46,757 nt of DNA from Bradyrhizobium sp. STM 3843. Its GTDB lineage: Bacteria; Pseudomonadota; Alphaproteobacteria; Rhizobiales; Xanthobacteraceae. Positions 15,630 through 24,679 of this stretch are shown piece after piece. Position numbers and translations under genes: made by a program. Every line of letters starts with the position of its first letter. Within the stretch, counting starts at the first letter, position 1. The stretch spans positions 1 to 46,757 of the forward strand of contig NZ_CAFK01000165.1 of assembly GCF_000239815.1 (NCBI RefSeq). The letters run 5' to 3'. The notes beneath the pieces are model-generated. The model was not told the origin of the DNA, ran no database searches, and saw only the letters and a list, made by a program, of their open reading frames with translations.

Positions 15630-16280
15630 ATGACATCGGCCGACCGCATCACCCTGTATTATGCGCCACAGACCCGCGCCACCGGCACCCGCGTGCTGCT
15701 GGAGGAGCTCGGCGCGCCCTATGATCTGCATGTCCTCAACATGAAGGCGGGCGAGCAGCGCCAGCCGGCCTATCTCGCCGTCAATCCGCTCGGCAAGGTG
15801 CCGGCGGTCAGCCATCGCGGCCAGCTCGTGACCGAGCAGGTCGCGGTTTATATCTATCTCGCCGATCTGTTCCCGGAGGCAGGGCTGACGCCCGCGCTCG
15901 ACGATCCCCTGCGCGGACCTTATTTGCGCTGGATCGCCTATTATGGCTCGTCGTTCGAGCCGGCGCTGATCGACCGCTTCATGCAGCGCACGCCGGCGCC
16001 GGTCACGCAGTCGCCGTATGCCGATTACGACACGATGCTCGGCGCGCTGGAGGCGCAGCTCGCCAAAGGACTCGCCGAGGGACCCTATCTGTTCGGCGAA
16101 CGCATGACCGCGGCCGATGTCCTCTGGGGCACCGCCTTCAGCTGGACGTTGATGTTCGGCCTGGTGCCGAAGCGCGATGTGTTCGTCAGCTATGCCGAGC
16201 GGATGACCGCGCGTCCGGCGTTCCAGCGGGTGAAGGCGGCGGATGAGGAGATGGTGGCACAGCACGCGGCGGCGAGCTGA
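15630..16280 (+). CDS. Glutathione S-transferase family protein
   Basis: Enzyme of 216 residues. The N-terminal thioredoxin-like domain (1-80) has ITLYYAPQTRATGTRVLLEELGAPYDLHVLN, the cis-Pro segment NPLGKVPAV and the glutathione-binding EQVAVYIYLADLF. The helical C-terminal domain (90-210) contains YLFGERMTAADVLWGTAF, the usual N-capping segment. AGAGGAGA precedes ATG 15630. Likely role: conjugation or reduction of an electrophile in the cytoplasm, induced through the divergent WYL regulator. The exact substrate class cannot be read. Confidence 0.92.
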   Translation: MTSADRITLYYAPQTRATGTRVLLEELGAPYDLHVLNMKAGEQRQPAYLAVNPLGKVPAVSHRGQLVTEQVAVYIYLADLFPEAGLTPALDDPLRGPYLRWIAYYGSSFEPALIDRFMQRTPAPVTQSPYADYDTMLGALEAQLAKGLAEGPYLFGERMTAADVLWGTAFSWTLMFGLVPKRDVFVSYAERMTARPAFQRVKAADEEMVAQHAAAS

Positions 16281-16287
16281 CGGTTAG

Positions 16288-17652
16288 TCAGGTGCGCGAC
16301 GGCAGTGGGATCGCCGACGAGAACAAATTGTCGGGATCATACCTGGTCTTCGCGCCCAGCAATCGCGCGCTGTTGTCGGCATAGCTCGCCGCAGCGCGCG
16401 CAGTCTCGGATCGCGCCAACAGGTTGGGATAGCCACCCGCCAATGCAGTGGCAAAGCTCTCGCGCGTGCGCCGCGCCCACTGGGAATGCGCGCGTTCGTC
16501 GTCCGGATTGCCGCGGTCGTCAAACGCCGCGACGATCTCCACCAGCACATGGTCGCGGCGCAGTGCAAATGGGGTGGCATCGGATGCGACGCGCGAGGCC
16601 GCGCCCTTGAACTCGTGCGTCACCAGCATGCATCCCGGAGAGGGCGCGATCGCCATGGCCCGAACGAACGCTTCGATGGCTGTGCGATCGAACGCTGGAA
16701 GCGAGCAGGTTTCCATATAGGTGCGCCGTCCATTGACGATCTGCGCATCGAAGGCCGCCAGGAACATGCCATTGGATTGTCGCGCAATGCTGCCGGCAAT
16801 GAGGGTGCCGAGCTTGAGAAACGGCGCGAGCCATCTCTGGCCGTCCGCAGGATCGCCGCACCAGGCAGGCACAACGACGACCATGGGCGCGCCGGTCGGA
16901 TCGGCCGCCAACACGAACTGCACCGAAAGAGCGTCCGGGCCTGCTGCCGTGAGCGCAGTCGCGGCAGCTAGCACGGTCGCAGCCTCGCCAATCGGATAGA
17001 TCAGCATGCCGGACCATAGGCCCGGGCATTCATGAAGTCGGTGCTGCATTCTGGTGACGACACCGAAATTGCCGCCGCCGCCGCGCAGCGCCCAGAACAG
17101 CTCCGGATGGTTCTCCGCATCGGTGGTTACGATCCGTCCGTCGGCGAGCACGACCTCCGCGGCAAGCAGATTGTCGAGTGCCAGGCCGCAGCGCCCGATG
17201 AACGGGCCATAGCCGCCACCGAGCGTCAGGCCCGCCATCCCGACGCAGCCGACAGAACCGGCGGCCACCGCGCGGTGCTGCGGATCGGTGATGGCGGCGA
17301 CATCGGCGGCCAATGCGCCGCCTCCGATCTCCACACGCTGGTTGCCGGGCAGGATACTGACCTGCCGCATGCCACCAAGATCGATCACGATGCCGTTGCA
17401 AAGCGCCCGGCCCGCCCAGTCGTGGCCGCCACAGCGAACCGAGAGCGGCAAATCGTGCTCACGCGCAATACGGATCGCGGCCTGAACATCGCTGGCCGTC
17501 TGACAGCGGATGACAACGTGCGGGCGGCCATCGCTGACGGGCTTGGCCCAGATCCGGATCGCGGCGTCATAGCCTGCGCTGTCGGGCCGGAAAATCCGGT
17601 CGGCCAAATGAGAGCCATATTTCAGCGCCGCTTGTTCGGACAGTTCGCTCAC
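16288..17652 (-). CDS. FAD-linked oxidase, berberine-bridge-enzyme-like
   Basis: Protein of 454 residues. The FAD-binding PCMH domain (about 38-215) carries VRCGGHDWAG with His77, the position that covalently binds FAD in this family, and LTLGGGYGPFIGRCGLALDN followed by LFWALRGGGGNFGVVT. The C-terminal BBE segment is present (YADNSARLLGAKTRYDPDNLF). There is no signal peptide. Enzymes of this kind oxidise sugars, alcohols or ring systems with oxygen; the substrate here is unknown. The AraC-type regulator gene lies 117 nt upstream on the same strand, suggesting local control. Confidence 0.9.
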   Translation of the reverse strand: MSELSEQAALKYGSHLADRIFRPDSAGYDAAIRIWAKPVSDGRPHVVIRCQTASDVQAAIRIAREHDLPLSVRCGGHDWAGRALCNGIVIDLGGMRQVSILPGNQRVEIGGGALAADVAAITDPQHRAVAAGSVGCVGMAGLTLGGGYGPFIGRCGLALDNLLAAEVVLADGRIVTTDAENHPELFWALRGGGGNFGVVTRMQHRLHECPGLWSGMLIYPIGEAATVLAAATALTAAGPDALSVQFVLAADPTGAPMVVVVPAWCGDPADGQRWLAPFLKLGTLIAGSIARQSNGMFLAAFDAQIVNGRRTYMETCSLPAFDRTAIEAFVRAMAIAPSPGCMLVTHEFKGAASRVASDATPFALRRDHVLVEIVAAFDDRGNPDDERAHSQWARRTRESFATALAGGYPNLLARSETARAAASYADNSARLLGAKTRYDPDNLFSSAIPLPSRT

Positions 17653-17769
17653 AGGTGATCTCCAAGTCGCAATTCATGCCGCAAGTCATGCGCCGGTCTC
17701 GGCGCACGCTCATCTATCGAGCATTGCGCGCAACGATCGTGAAGATTCCTGCTGTTTTGCGGAAGCCAA

Positions 17770-18630
17770 TCAGAGGCCGATATCGGACGGCGCAACGCCG
17801 TGAACGCGCCGGATCCAACGCGACAGATGACTTTGGTCGGAGAAGCCGGTGTCCGCGGCGATGTCGGCAAGTCGCGTCCGTCCTTCACGAATCCGTGCGA
17901 CCGCCGCCTGGAGCCGAAGATGCACCACGTAGCGATGCGGGGTCATGCCCACGCTGCGCGCAAACGCACGTGTGAAGTGAAACGGGCTGCGACCGGCGAG
18001 ACCGGCAAGCTCGGCCACCTCGATCGGCTCAGCCAGATGTGCGGTGACATAGTCCCTGATCCGTTGCAGCGTGGGCGCGCCAATGATGCCGCGCGAGGGA
18101 CGCGTGGGCGACGACATGTGAGTGTCGACGAGGCGGCTCATGAACGCGTCGTTGATCTCGCTCCAGAACAGCGGGCCATTGGGATAGTCGGCCCGCGTCT
18201 CCGCCACGAGCCGCCTGACGATTGCAAGTAGCTCCGCGTCATAGCCTGACAGGCGCTCGGTCAGTCGGCCTTGCGGCACGTCAGCTTCCGCAGCAGCCAG
18301 GGTGAGCCGGCGAGGGTCGACGGTGAGCAGCAGCGTGTCCATGTCCGCTTCGGATTCGACCGAGCAGTCGATCCCGGCTGGGCAGATCGCGAGCGCGCCG
18401 TAGCTCGGCTCGTGCACGAGCCCGCGTCCTCCCATCCGGCAATTCAGTCGCTGGCGCGGCGACAGCTGCAGGAAGATCAGATGCTGGTGCGCAGTCCCGT
18501 TGAAATAGGCGGCCTTCGCGAAGCGCGTTCGCAGCAGCGACACCCCGCTCTCACCGCGCGGCGCTGCCGTCATCAGGACGGCTGGTGGCGCGCCGTCGTG
18601 CTGCGCCCACTGGATGTCGCCGAACTTCAT
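17770..18630 (-). CDS. AraC-family transcriptional regulator
   Basis: Regulator of 286 residues. The N-terminal part (1-170) is a cupin-like ligand-binding region (TAHQHLIFLQLS, GALAICPAGIDCSVES). The C-terminal two-HTH domain spans about 185-285: IRDYVTAHLAEPIEVAELAGLAGRSPFHFTRAF, then DIAADTGFSDQSHLSRWIRRVHGVAPSD. The frame runs open to 19281, but that extension overlaps the divergent channel gene; ATG 18630 gives the usual length. It precedes the FAD-linked oxidase on the same strand and may control it. Confidence 0.9.
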   Translation of the reverse strand: MKFGDIQWAQHDGAPPAVLMTAAPRGESGVSLLRTRFAKAAYFNGTAHQHLIFLQLSPRQRLNCRMGGRGLVHEPSYGALAICPAGIDCSVESEADMDTLLLTVDPRRLTLAAAEADVPQGRLTERLSGYDAELLAIVRRLVAETRADYPNGPLFWSEINDAFMSRLVDTHMSSPTRPSRGIIGAPTLQRIRDYVTAHLAEPIEVAELAGLAGRSPFHFTRAFARSVGMTPHRYVVHLRLQAAVARIREGRTRLADIAADTGFSDQSHLSRWIRRVHGVAPSDIGL

Positions 18631-18880
18631 ATCGTGCTGAACATGATGTGTGGAATCAGCATGTGAGATGCCGATTCGTAACACGATTGGTAAAATGCTC
18701 GTGAGCAGCGGATGTTTGTAGTTGGCGTCGGAAGGTGGAGGCAAATGCCAACATAATGTCGTGACGTCGGCAAACTTCCGACACATGGCGGCGACGAAAA
18801 GGTGTATCTCCGACATGACGCATGGCGAGAGCGGCTCCGGTTCCCGGAGCCTCAAATCGCATTTTTTCGAAGAGGCCCGC

Positions 18881-21256
18881 GTGGCGCATCGATCTCTCGT
18901 CGCGATCCTGTTCGCTGTCACTGTCCTTGCTTCTCCGGCCCTCGCACAAAGTGCTCCACCGCCTGCCGCGGCGCACGCCAATGAGGTGCTGACACCCGAG
19001 CAGGCGCGGCGCGCGCTTGACACGCTGCAGGACGACGCCAAGCGCACGCAGATGATCGAGGCATTGCGTGCAATCGCCAATGTCTCGCCGCCGGCACAGG
19101 CGACTTCAGCGGCCGCAACTTCCACCGCCGGCCAGCCGCAACAGCCTGCGCCGGAGGAGAAACCGGCGATCCCGCTCAGCGCGGACAGTCTCGGCGCGCA
19201 GCTGCTGCTCGCCGTCTCGGAGCAGGTGACCGAGATTTCGCAGGATATCGCCGAGGTCGTGCGCACGCTGACCCATTTCAAGGCGTTCTACTGGTGGTTC
19301 ATCCGCACCGCCAACGATCCCTTGGCCTACAATCAGCTCATCGACATCGCCTGGAAGCTCGCGCTGGTGCTCGGCTGCGGCTTGGCGGCCGAATGGGTCG
19401 GCGTGCGACTGATCAGGCGGCCTCTCGCCTATCTGGAGCAGCGCATCCCACAGGCTGCGCGTGCGCCGGCCCGGGCCGTGATGATTGCGGATCCGCCGTC
19501 CTCGGCGGCCGACGTTTTCGAAGAGCCGGCGCCGCAGCGCCGCCGTCTGTCGCTGGTGCGGGTCTGGCAGTCCGTCGTCCGGCTGCCCTTCGTCCTTGCG
19601 CGGCTCATGCTCGAACTCTTGCCGGTGCTCGTCTTCGTTGCCGTTGCGACCTCGCTGCTAGGCACAGGGATCGGCGATCAGCCGACCGTGCGCCTCGTGA
19701 TTCTGGCCGTCGTCAACGCTTATGCATTGTCGCGTGGCTTGATCTGCGCGGTGCGCGCGCTGTTTGGTCCGTTCGGTCTGATCCGCGTCCGCGGCGAAAC
19801 CGCGGCCTATATTGAGATCTGGGCGCGCCGCATCGTCGCGGTGGCCGTCTCTGGTATCTGCTTTGCCAATGTGGCGCTGCTGCTCGGGCTGCACCGCGCC
19901 GGCTATTGGGGCCTGTTGCGGCTGGTGATGCTGGTCGTGCACCTGTTCGTCGCGATCATCATCCTGCAGTGCCGCCGCCAGGTCGCGGATCTGATCCGGG
20001 CGCCGTTCGGTCAGGTCGGGATTGCGGCGCGCGCGCGCAATCGCGCCGCGGCGCTGTGGCCTTACTTCGCGATTGCCTTCGACATGGCGCTGTGGGCGGT
20101 GTGGGCGCTCAACATCCGCAACGGCTATTCGCTGATGCTGCAATATTTCGTCGGCACCATCGCGGTGATCCTGGTCACCCGCCTGCTGACGATGGTCGTG
20201 CTCAGCGTGATCGATCGCGGCTTCTCGATCCGGCCCGAAATCCTGCAGCGCTTCCCCGGACTCGAGACGCGCGCCAACCGCTATCTGCCGCTGCTGCGCC
20301 GGATCGTCGCCGCCATCATCGCGTTTGCGGGCTTGGTTGCCGTGCTTGAAGTCTGGGGCGTTGACGCCGTGGTCTGGTTCTATGGCGGCCAGATCGGCAG
20401 CCGCCTTCTCTCCGCGCTCGCCACCGTGGCTGTCGCAGCACTCGCGGCTGCCGCCATCTGGGAAATCAGCAATGCCCTGATGGAGCGTCAGATCGACGTG
20501 CTGTCGCACGAGGGCCATTACGTACGGGCGGCGCGCCTGCGCACGTTCCAGCCGATGCTGCGGACGGCGCTGTTGTGCCTGATCGTCACCGTCGTCGGCC
20601 TGACTGCGCTGAGCGAGATCGGCGTCAACGTCGCGCCACTGCTTGCCGGCGCAGGGATCGTCGGCATCGCCATCGGCTTCGGCTCGCAGAAGCTGGTGCA
20701 GGACCTGATCACCGGATTGTTCCTGTTGCTCGAGAATGGTGTCCAGGTCGGCGATGTCGTCTCCGTCGCCGGGCTGTCGGGGACGGTGGAGAACGTCTCG
20801 ATCCGCACCATCCGGCTGCGCGCCGCCGATGGGGCCGTCCACATCGTGCCGTTCAGCGCCGTGACCACGATCACCAATTCCAGCCGCGGCGCCGGCAACG
20901 CGGCGGTCAGCGTCAGCGTCGCCTACAAGGAGGATACCGATCGCGCCGGCGAGATCCTCAAGGACATCGTCGCCGAGATGCGCCGCGAGCCCGAATATCG
21001 TGCAGCGATCCGCAGCGATCTCGAATTGTGGGGCGTCGACAAGGTCGATGGGTCGATGGCGACATTGGTCGGCCAGATCCGCTGCACCGATTCTGGCCGT
21101 TGGCCGGTGCAGCGCGAGTTCAACCGCCGCATGAAGCGCCGCTTCCAGGAGCGCGGCATCGAGATCGCCTCCAACGGCCAGATCATCGTGATGCCGATGC
21201 CGCAGGTTCTCGATGACGTCGGGGCGGACGGTGCGCAACGTCGGGCGTTAGGTTAG
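18881..21256 (+). CDS. Large MscS-family mechanosensitive channel
   Basis: Membrane protein of about 791 residues. GTG 18881, with AGAGG upstream, starts a signal peptide (HRSLVAILFAVTVLASPALAQ); the 53 codons before it look non-coding. An Ala/Pro-rich periplasmic stretch (to about 115) is followed by many hydrophobic helices and then the MscS core: pore helix APLLAGAGIVGIAIGFGSQKLVQDLITG, beta domain GVQVGDVVSVAGLSGTVENVSIRTIRLR, and the cytoplasmic alpha/beta cage. The size and extra helices match the YbiO/MscM-like class. Role: releases solutes under membrane tension. It is monocistronic and divergent from the AraC gene. Confidence 0.92.
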   Translation: MAHRSLVAILFAVTVLASPALAQSAPPPAAAHANEVLTPEQARRALDTLQDDAKRTQMIEALRAIANVSPPAQATSAAATSTAGQPQQPAPEEKPAIPLSADSLGAQLLLAVSEQVTEISQDIAEVVRTLTHFKAFYWWFIRTANDPLAYNQLIDIAWKLALVLGCGLAAEWVGVRLIRRPLAYLEQRIPQAARAPARAVMIADPPSSAADVFEEPAPQRRRLSLVRVWQSVVRLPFVLARLMLELLPVLVFVAVATSLLGTGIGDQPTVRLVILAVVNAYALSRGLICAVRALFGPFGLIRVRGETAAYIEIWARRIVAVAVSGICFANVALLLGLHRAGYWGLLRLVMLVVHLFVAIIILQCRRQVADLIRAPFGQVGIAARARNRAAALWPYFAIAFDMALWAVWALNIRNGYSLMLQYFVGTIAVILVTRLLTMVVLSVIDRGFSIRPEILQRFPGLETRANRYLPLLRRIVAAIIAFAGLVAVLEVWGVDAVVWFYGGQIGSRLLSALATVAVAALAAAAIWEISNALMERQIDVLSHEGHYVRAARLRTFQPMLRTALLCLIVTVVGLTALSEIGVNVAPLLAGAGIVGIAIGFGSQKLVQDLITGLFLLLENGVQVGDVVSVAGLSGTVENVSIRTIRLRAADGAVHIVPFSAVTTITNSSRGAGNAAVSVSVAYKEDTDRAGEILKDIVAEMRREPEYRAAIRSDLELWGVDKVDGSMATLVGQIRCTDSGRWPVQREFNRRMKRRFQERGIEIASNGQIIVMPMPQVLDDVGADGAQRRALG

Positions 21257-21607
21257 CCGACGGCGTCACAGCCCATCGTCATTCCGGGGAAGCCCGTCAG
21301 GGCTGAACCATGCCGATTTGCGTAGTGAGGCATTCCCAAGGCACGCACAAATAAACGGGCGGCGGCAGAATAGCTTCGCGGCGGCATCGCGACGAAACCA
21401 ACGCCCGCTCATTCCGCTGAAAACTACGAAGTGTCCTATTGCTTCGCCTTCACCAACTTCGGCGTCGATGGCACGTCCGAGTAGCTGGCGGGAATCTGAG
21501 GGCGACGATGAACCGACATAAAGTCCGGAGCGACCCATTCATAAGCGGATCTTTCAATCTGAGTTCTACCCGTTCCTCAGTCGGCCTCTCCTTGGGAGAT
21601 AATCAAC
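21257..21607. other. Intergenic region, no gene seen
   Basis: About 350 nt between the channel gene and the OmpA-like gene. It starts with a fragment (GTCATTCCGGGG at about 21278) resembling the arm of the palindromic repeat at 45040. Short frames on both strands here have no ribosome site and no protein-like composition. The OmpA-like gene's promoter should lie within it. Confidence 0.5.
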
Positions 21608-22627
21608 ATGGCGTCGCCCGGGAAAATCCAGGAGTACAGATCGCAGGCACCAGATACGATTGCGGCGAAGTTGTTCAATTTTGAAGTCGGCAAGTTCGCC
21701 ATCAAGCCGGAACATTCCAATTGGCTGATGAGTGTCGTCGCGCCGAAGCTGAGGGACGGAGGAAGCCTGACAATCATAGGGCTTGCAAGTCGTACCGGCA
21801 GCGACGATTTCAACATGCAATTATCGCAGAACAGGCTGCGGACCGTCATTGATTTCCTTCGCAAGCAGGTGCCCAACAATTTCAAGATTGCGCTCGAGGT
21901 GGCGAAGGGCGAACGCGCGGCCATGTATGCAGGCGAAAAGGATGGGGTGGAAAACGAAAGCTGGCGTGCTGTCATCATCTCGGTTTGGAATAAACCAAGC
22001 CCGCCGCCGCCCCCGCCACCACCGCCGCCTCAGCCGAAACCTCAAATAGATCCGGTGGAACACAAATCCTACAAGCGTTGGCTTGGCTTCGGCGTCAAGT
22101 CTGGTGGACAGTTGTTGATCGGCGGCGTCGAGAGCACGACCGCGTACGTCGTGAACCTGGGAGATCTGGAGACCTTCGATCTCCAGATCATTAGCAGCCG
22201 GTGGGGACTGGGTCTTGGAGGCAGCGGCGGGGCCGTTGCTGTTCTCGGTTTTGGCTTCACGGTTCCATATGAGTTGCACCGTAAACCCCTAAACGACTGG
22301 GGCGTCAACGTCGCCTTTACCGAAAAGCTAGTCTCGAAATCGGCGCTGCAAGCAATCCATCAAAGCAAGTACTTCATCGATGGTTTCAAGAACGGTCGAT
22401 ACGTGGCGCCCGCGCTGAATGCGCGAAAGACCTTTACGGCTATTGGGTTGCTTCAGAACGTACGAAGTGCACTCCACACGCTGTACGGAGGACTCGAGGC
22501 AGCCAAGGGCTCGGGCGTCATCGTGCTTGATTTGCCGGTTTTAGGCGTGGGACTTGAATTGTCCGCCTTCTTGACGCGCGGAACTATGTACGTCTCGAAT
22601 CCATCCCAATGGATTGAGCCGAGTTAA
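21608..22627 (+). CDS. OmpA-like domain protein with polyproline linker, no signal peptide
   Basis: Protein of 339 residues with three parts. Residues about 20-127 fit an OmpA-like fold (FNFEVGKFAIKPEHSNWL, then GLASRTGSDDFNMQLSQNRLRTVIDFL, where LSxxR is the helix motif of the family). Residues 130-146 are a linker with ten consecutive Pro. Residues about 150-339 are Gly-rich and match nothing I recognise (LGFGVKSGGQLLIGG, LGLGGSGGAVAVLGFGF, GVIVLDLPVLGVGLELSAF). There is no signal peptide or lipobox, although OmpA-like domains usually sit in the periplasm. GGGAGA lies 8-9 nt before ATG. It stands alone, with lower GC than its neighbours, and could be a cargo or effector-type protein. Confidence 0.75.
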   Translation: MASPGKIQEYRSQAPDTIAAKLFNFEVGKFAIKPEHSNWLMSVVAPKLRDGGSLTIIGLASRTGSDDFNMQLSQNRLRTVIDFLRKQVPNNFKIALEVAKGERAAMYAGEKDGVENESWRAVIISVWNKPSPPPPPPPPPPQPKPQIDPVEHKSYKRWLGFGVKSGGQLLIGGVESTTAYVVNLGDLETFDLQIISSRWGLGLGGSGGAVAVLGFGFTVPYELHRKPLNDWGVNVAFTEKLVSKSALQAIHQSKYFIDGFKNGRYVAPALNARKTFTAIGLLQNVRSALHTLYGGLEAAKGSGVIVLDLPVLGVGLELSAFLTRGTMYVSNPSQWIEPS

Positions 22628-22846
22628 AGGCTCGGACGAGACTCGCCAAAGCCTCGCCGCTAGCGCGGAGAATTTCGAGCCTGCGGTTTGGGCCGCTCGA
22701 CGAACGGTTGGCCAGCCGGATGCTCGCCGAGTTCCGATTCACAGCAGGAGAAGGTGAGGAGGCATCGTGCCGGTTTAACCGGCTACGTTGGTAGGGCCGA
22801 ACCACGTGTGGCGTCGTAGCATGCGATGCCGTTTGATGTCGCAATT

Positions 22847-22950
22847 GGGTCACAACCGGCCTATGGTCCCCGGATTGCAGACGTCCGGTCAGGCCCCGAG
22901 AGCGCACATCCTCAGTGCCGCCCGGAAGGTCGGGAACGGGCCACTCGCGG
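22847..22950 (+). repeat. Dispersed intergenic repeat, copy 1
   Basis: Begins GGGTCACAACCGGCCTATGG and aligns by eye over about 100 nt with 28878-28995 and 29803-29905, all in the same orientation. Shared blocks include GATTGCAGAC, GGTCAGGCCCCGAGAGCG and CTCAGTGCCG. It carries no open frame common to the copies. It lies just past the end of the adenine deaminase gene (stop at 22972). The whole 22628-22971 gap holds no gene I can support. Confidence 0.7.
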
Positions 22951-22971
22951 TCATACAATATTGCTTTGGCC

Positions 22972-23982
22972 TTAGAAGCTTGCAAAGTCATCGACGGCAG
23001 CAAGATACTGACTTCGTTCTTCCGACGTGATGAAAGCGGCCTCAAAGCCGTTTCGGACGAGTCGCACGATCTCCGCCTTGCTCAACGCAAGGGCTTTTTG
23101 ACATTCGATCAAATTTTCACTTACGTATCCTCCAAAGTAAGGAGGATCGTCTGAATTTACCGTCACCAACAGATTGGCTTTCAACATGGTGCGAAGCGGA
23201 TGGACGTCGAGCCGCGGCACCACCTTCAGCCTCACATTCGAAAGCGGGCAGACTGTGAGAGCGATGCGACGATCAGCGATCTCTTTAGTCAATGCCGAGT
23301 CCGACAGGCAAGCATTGCCATGATCGATCCGATCGACCTGCAGAACCTCAATGGCTTCCCGCACGTACGATGCCGGTCCTTCCTCGCCTGCATGGATGGT
23401 GGTGCGAAAACCTCTGTTACGACATTCAAGGAAAAAGCTCTTGAATTTTGAGGGCGGATTACCGACCTCAGCGCCGCCCATCCCAATGCCCAGAATCTGG
23501 TCGGCCCAGGGCATGATTTGATCAAGAAGTTCCATCGCCTCGGCTTCGCTTCTGTGTCGGTGGGCACTCACCATTAGTCCGGCGCTTATGCCGATGTCTC
23601 GTTTAGCGTCAGTGATAGCTCCAAATATGCCTTTCAGAATGGAGGCCATCGGCACGCCGCGATCGGTAAAGCTTTGAGGACCCAGAAACAGTTCGGCACG
23701 AACAACGCCGTCCCGGACCGCGCGTCCGAGATAGGCCATCGTGACGTCGTAGAAATCGCGCTCGGAGACCAAAACGCGGCAACCTTCGAAATAAAGGTCG
23801 AGAAATGACTTCAGGTCCGAAAATTCATAGGCGGCGCGAAGTGCTTCGGGGCTGTCCCACTTGAGGTCAACACCATTACGCTCCGCCAGCGCGAACATCA
23901 TCTCTGGCTCGATACTGCCCTCGACGTGCATATGCAATTCGGTCTTCGGAAGACCGCGGATGAATGGCGCCAAGTCCGGCAT
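22972..23982 (-). CDS. Adenine deaminase (adenosine deaminase superfamily)
   Basis: Zinc amidohydrolase of 336 residues. Metal ligands and catalytic residues are all visible: His17 and His19 (PKTELHMHVEGS), His197 and Glu200 (IHAGEEGPASYVREAI), Asp220-His221 (DRIDHG) and Asp278-Asp279 (VNSDDPPYFGGYV). The Met-Met-rich N-terminus, HAGEEGP and NSDDPPYFGGY are features of the adenine deaminase branch more than adenosine deaminase. Expected reaction: adenine to hypoxanthine and ammonia, in the cytoplasm, for purine salvage. Single gene, flanked by repeat remnants. An adenosine or related aminohydrolase specificity remains possible. Confidence 0.88.
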   Translation of the reverse strand: MPDLAPFIRGLPKTELHMHVEGSIEPEMMFALAERNGVDLKWDSPEALRAAYEFSDLKSFLDLYFEGCRVLVSERDFYDVTMAYLGRAVRDGVVRAELFLGPQSFTDRGVPMASILKGIFGAITDAKRDIGISAGLMVSAHRHRSEAEAMELLDQIMPWADQILGIGMGGAEVGNPPSKFKSFFLECRNRGFRTTIHAGEEGPASYVREAIEVLQVDRIDHGNACLSDSALTKEIADRRIALTVCPLSNVRLKVVPRLDVHPLRTMLKANLLVTVNSDDPPYFGGYVSENLIECQKALALSKAEIVRLVRNGFEAAFITSEERSQYLAAVDDFASF

Positions 23983-24427
23983 TCAAGATCACCCATCTCT
24001 TTGAGGCTGTTTTCGCTCTGGCCGTACCATGAACCCGTTCTGCTGTCGAAAGCAAAGCCGGAATGATTCATGTGGAGTCAGCTATGGGTCAAAAGCAGCG
24101 GTTCGGGGCGAAGCAATCCAGCGTCCGGTGCGCATTCAGAAGCAGACGTGGAAAGAACGAGACATACAACGCACGTACAATCCGCGCGGATCTGAGGAGG
24201 CTGACTTTCAAACAGAGGTGGGTTTTTTGTTTTTTTAAAGGATGAGAATTTCGTGTGTGAAACAGGGAGCGGTCCGCAGGGATAACCCCTCCAGACTTTT
24301 GACCACCCCCACCTGCTCACCTGCAAGTCGTTTGCTCGGCAAGCCGAATAAGCCGTGGGTGCCCGTCGAGACCTTGTCTGCTTCGCAACGAGCAGCTGAC
24401 TTCTGGGCCACATCCCTGCGAAATTGA
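23983..24427. other. Intergenic region with decayed repeat
   Basis: No gene is supported here. At 24081-24115 (GCTATGGGTCAAAAGCAG) there is a degenerate fragment of a repeat type that I recognise from intergenic regions of Bradyrhizobium-like genomes. At 24217-24240 a GGTGGG block runs into two T-tracts, which looks like the right half of a terminator, but I could not find a matching left arm. Confidence 0.45.
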
Positions 24428-24640
24428 TCTCCGCATACCTCCGGTGTCCGCTTGGGTGCCGCTTATTGCGCGGCCCTCTATGCCATCAACACTGTGGGCA
24501 TTGCGCCGGTGCTCGGCATGAGGCGAGGTGAGTTCAACGCGCCCAATACAGTCTGGATCGAACGAAGCGGCGTGCATCTTCTTTACGGAGCGCTCACTGG
24601 CTTTGTGGCCGATTTGGTTTCCGACCCCGAAAGTGAGGAT
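24428..24640 (+). pseudogene. Remnant of a small membrane protein (YagU/DUF1440-like)
   Basis: An open stretch encodes GAAYCAALYAINTVGIAPVLG, then VWIERSGVHLLYGALTGFVADLVSDP, which has the look of the last two helices of a YagU-like membrane protein. There is an in-frame stop just upstream (24425-24427), no ATG or GTG in a sensible place and no ribosome site. Past the last helix the frame runs on into the antisense of the next gene. It is best read as a truncated 3' fragment. The family assignment is from memory of similar motifs and is tentative. Confidence 0.4.
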
Positions 24641-24679
24641 AGCGGTCCTCCGCGTCGTATATCGGCCGGTACTATCCAC

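Noticed and set aside
18722..18880. N-terminal extension of the MscS protein
   Set aside because: The 53 extra codons overlap the divergent promoter and do not look like protein; GTG 18881 opens directly into a signal peptide.
19658..21238. 526-residue open frame antisense to the MscS gene
   Set aside because: Composition is dominated by Arg, His, Asp and Gln, as expected for the complement of a GC-rich membrane gene. It has no ribosome site and lies wholly within a well-supported gene.
21266..21538. 90-residue minus-strand frame after the MscS gene
   Set aside because: Its end is a translation of a palindromic-repeat arm; no ribosome site.
24217..24240. T-tracts as a rho-independent terminator
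   Set aside because: The GGTGGG block before the T-runs has no complementary left arm, so no stem forms.
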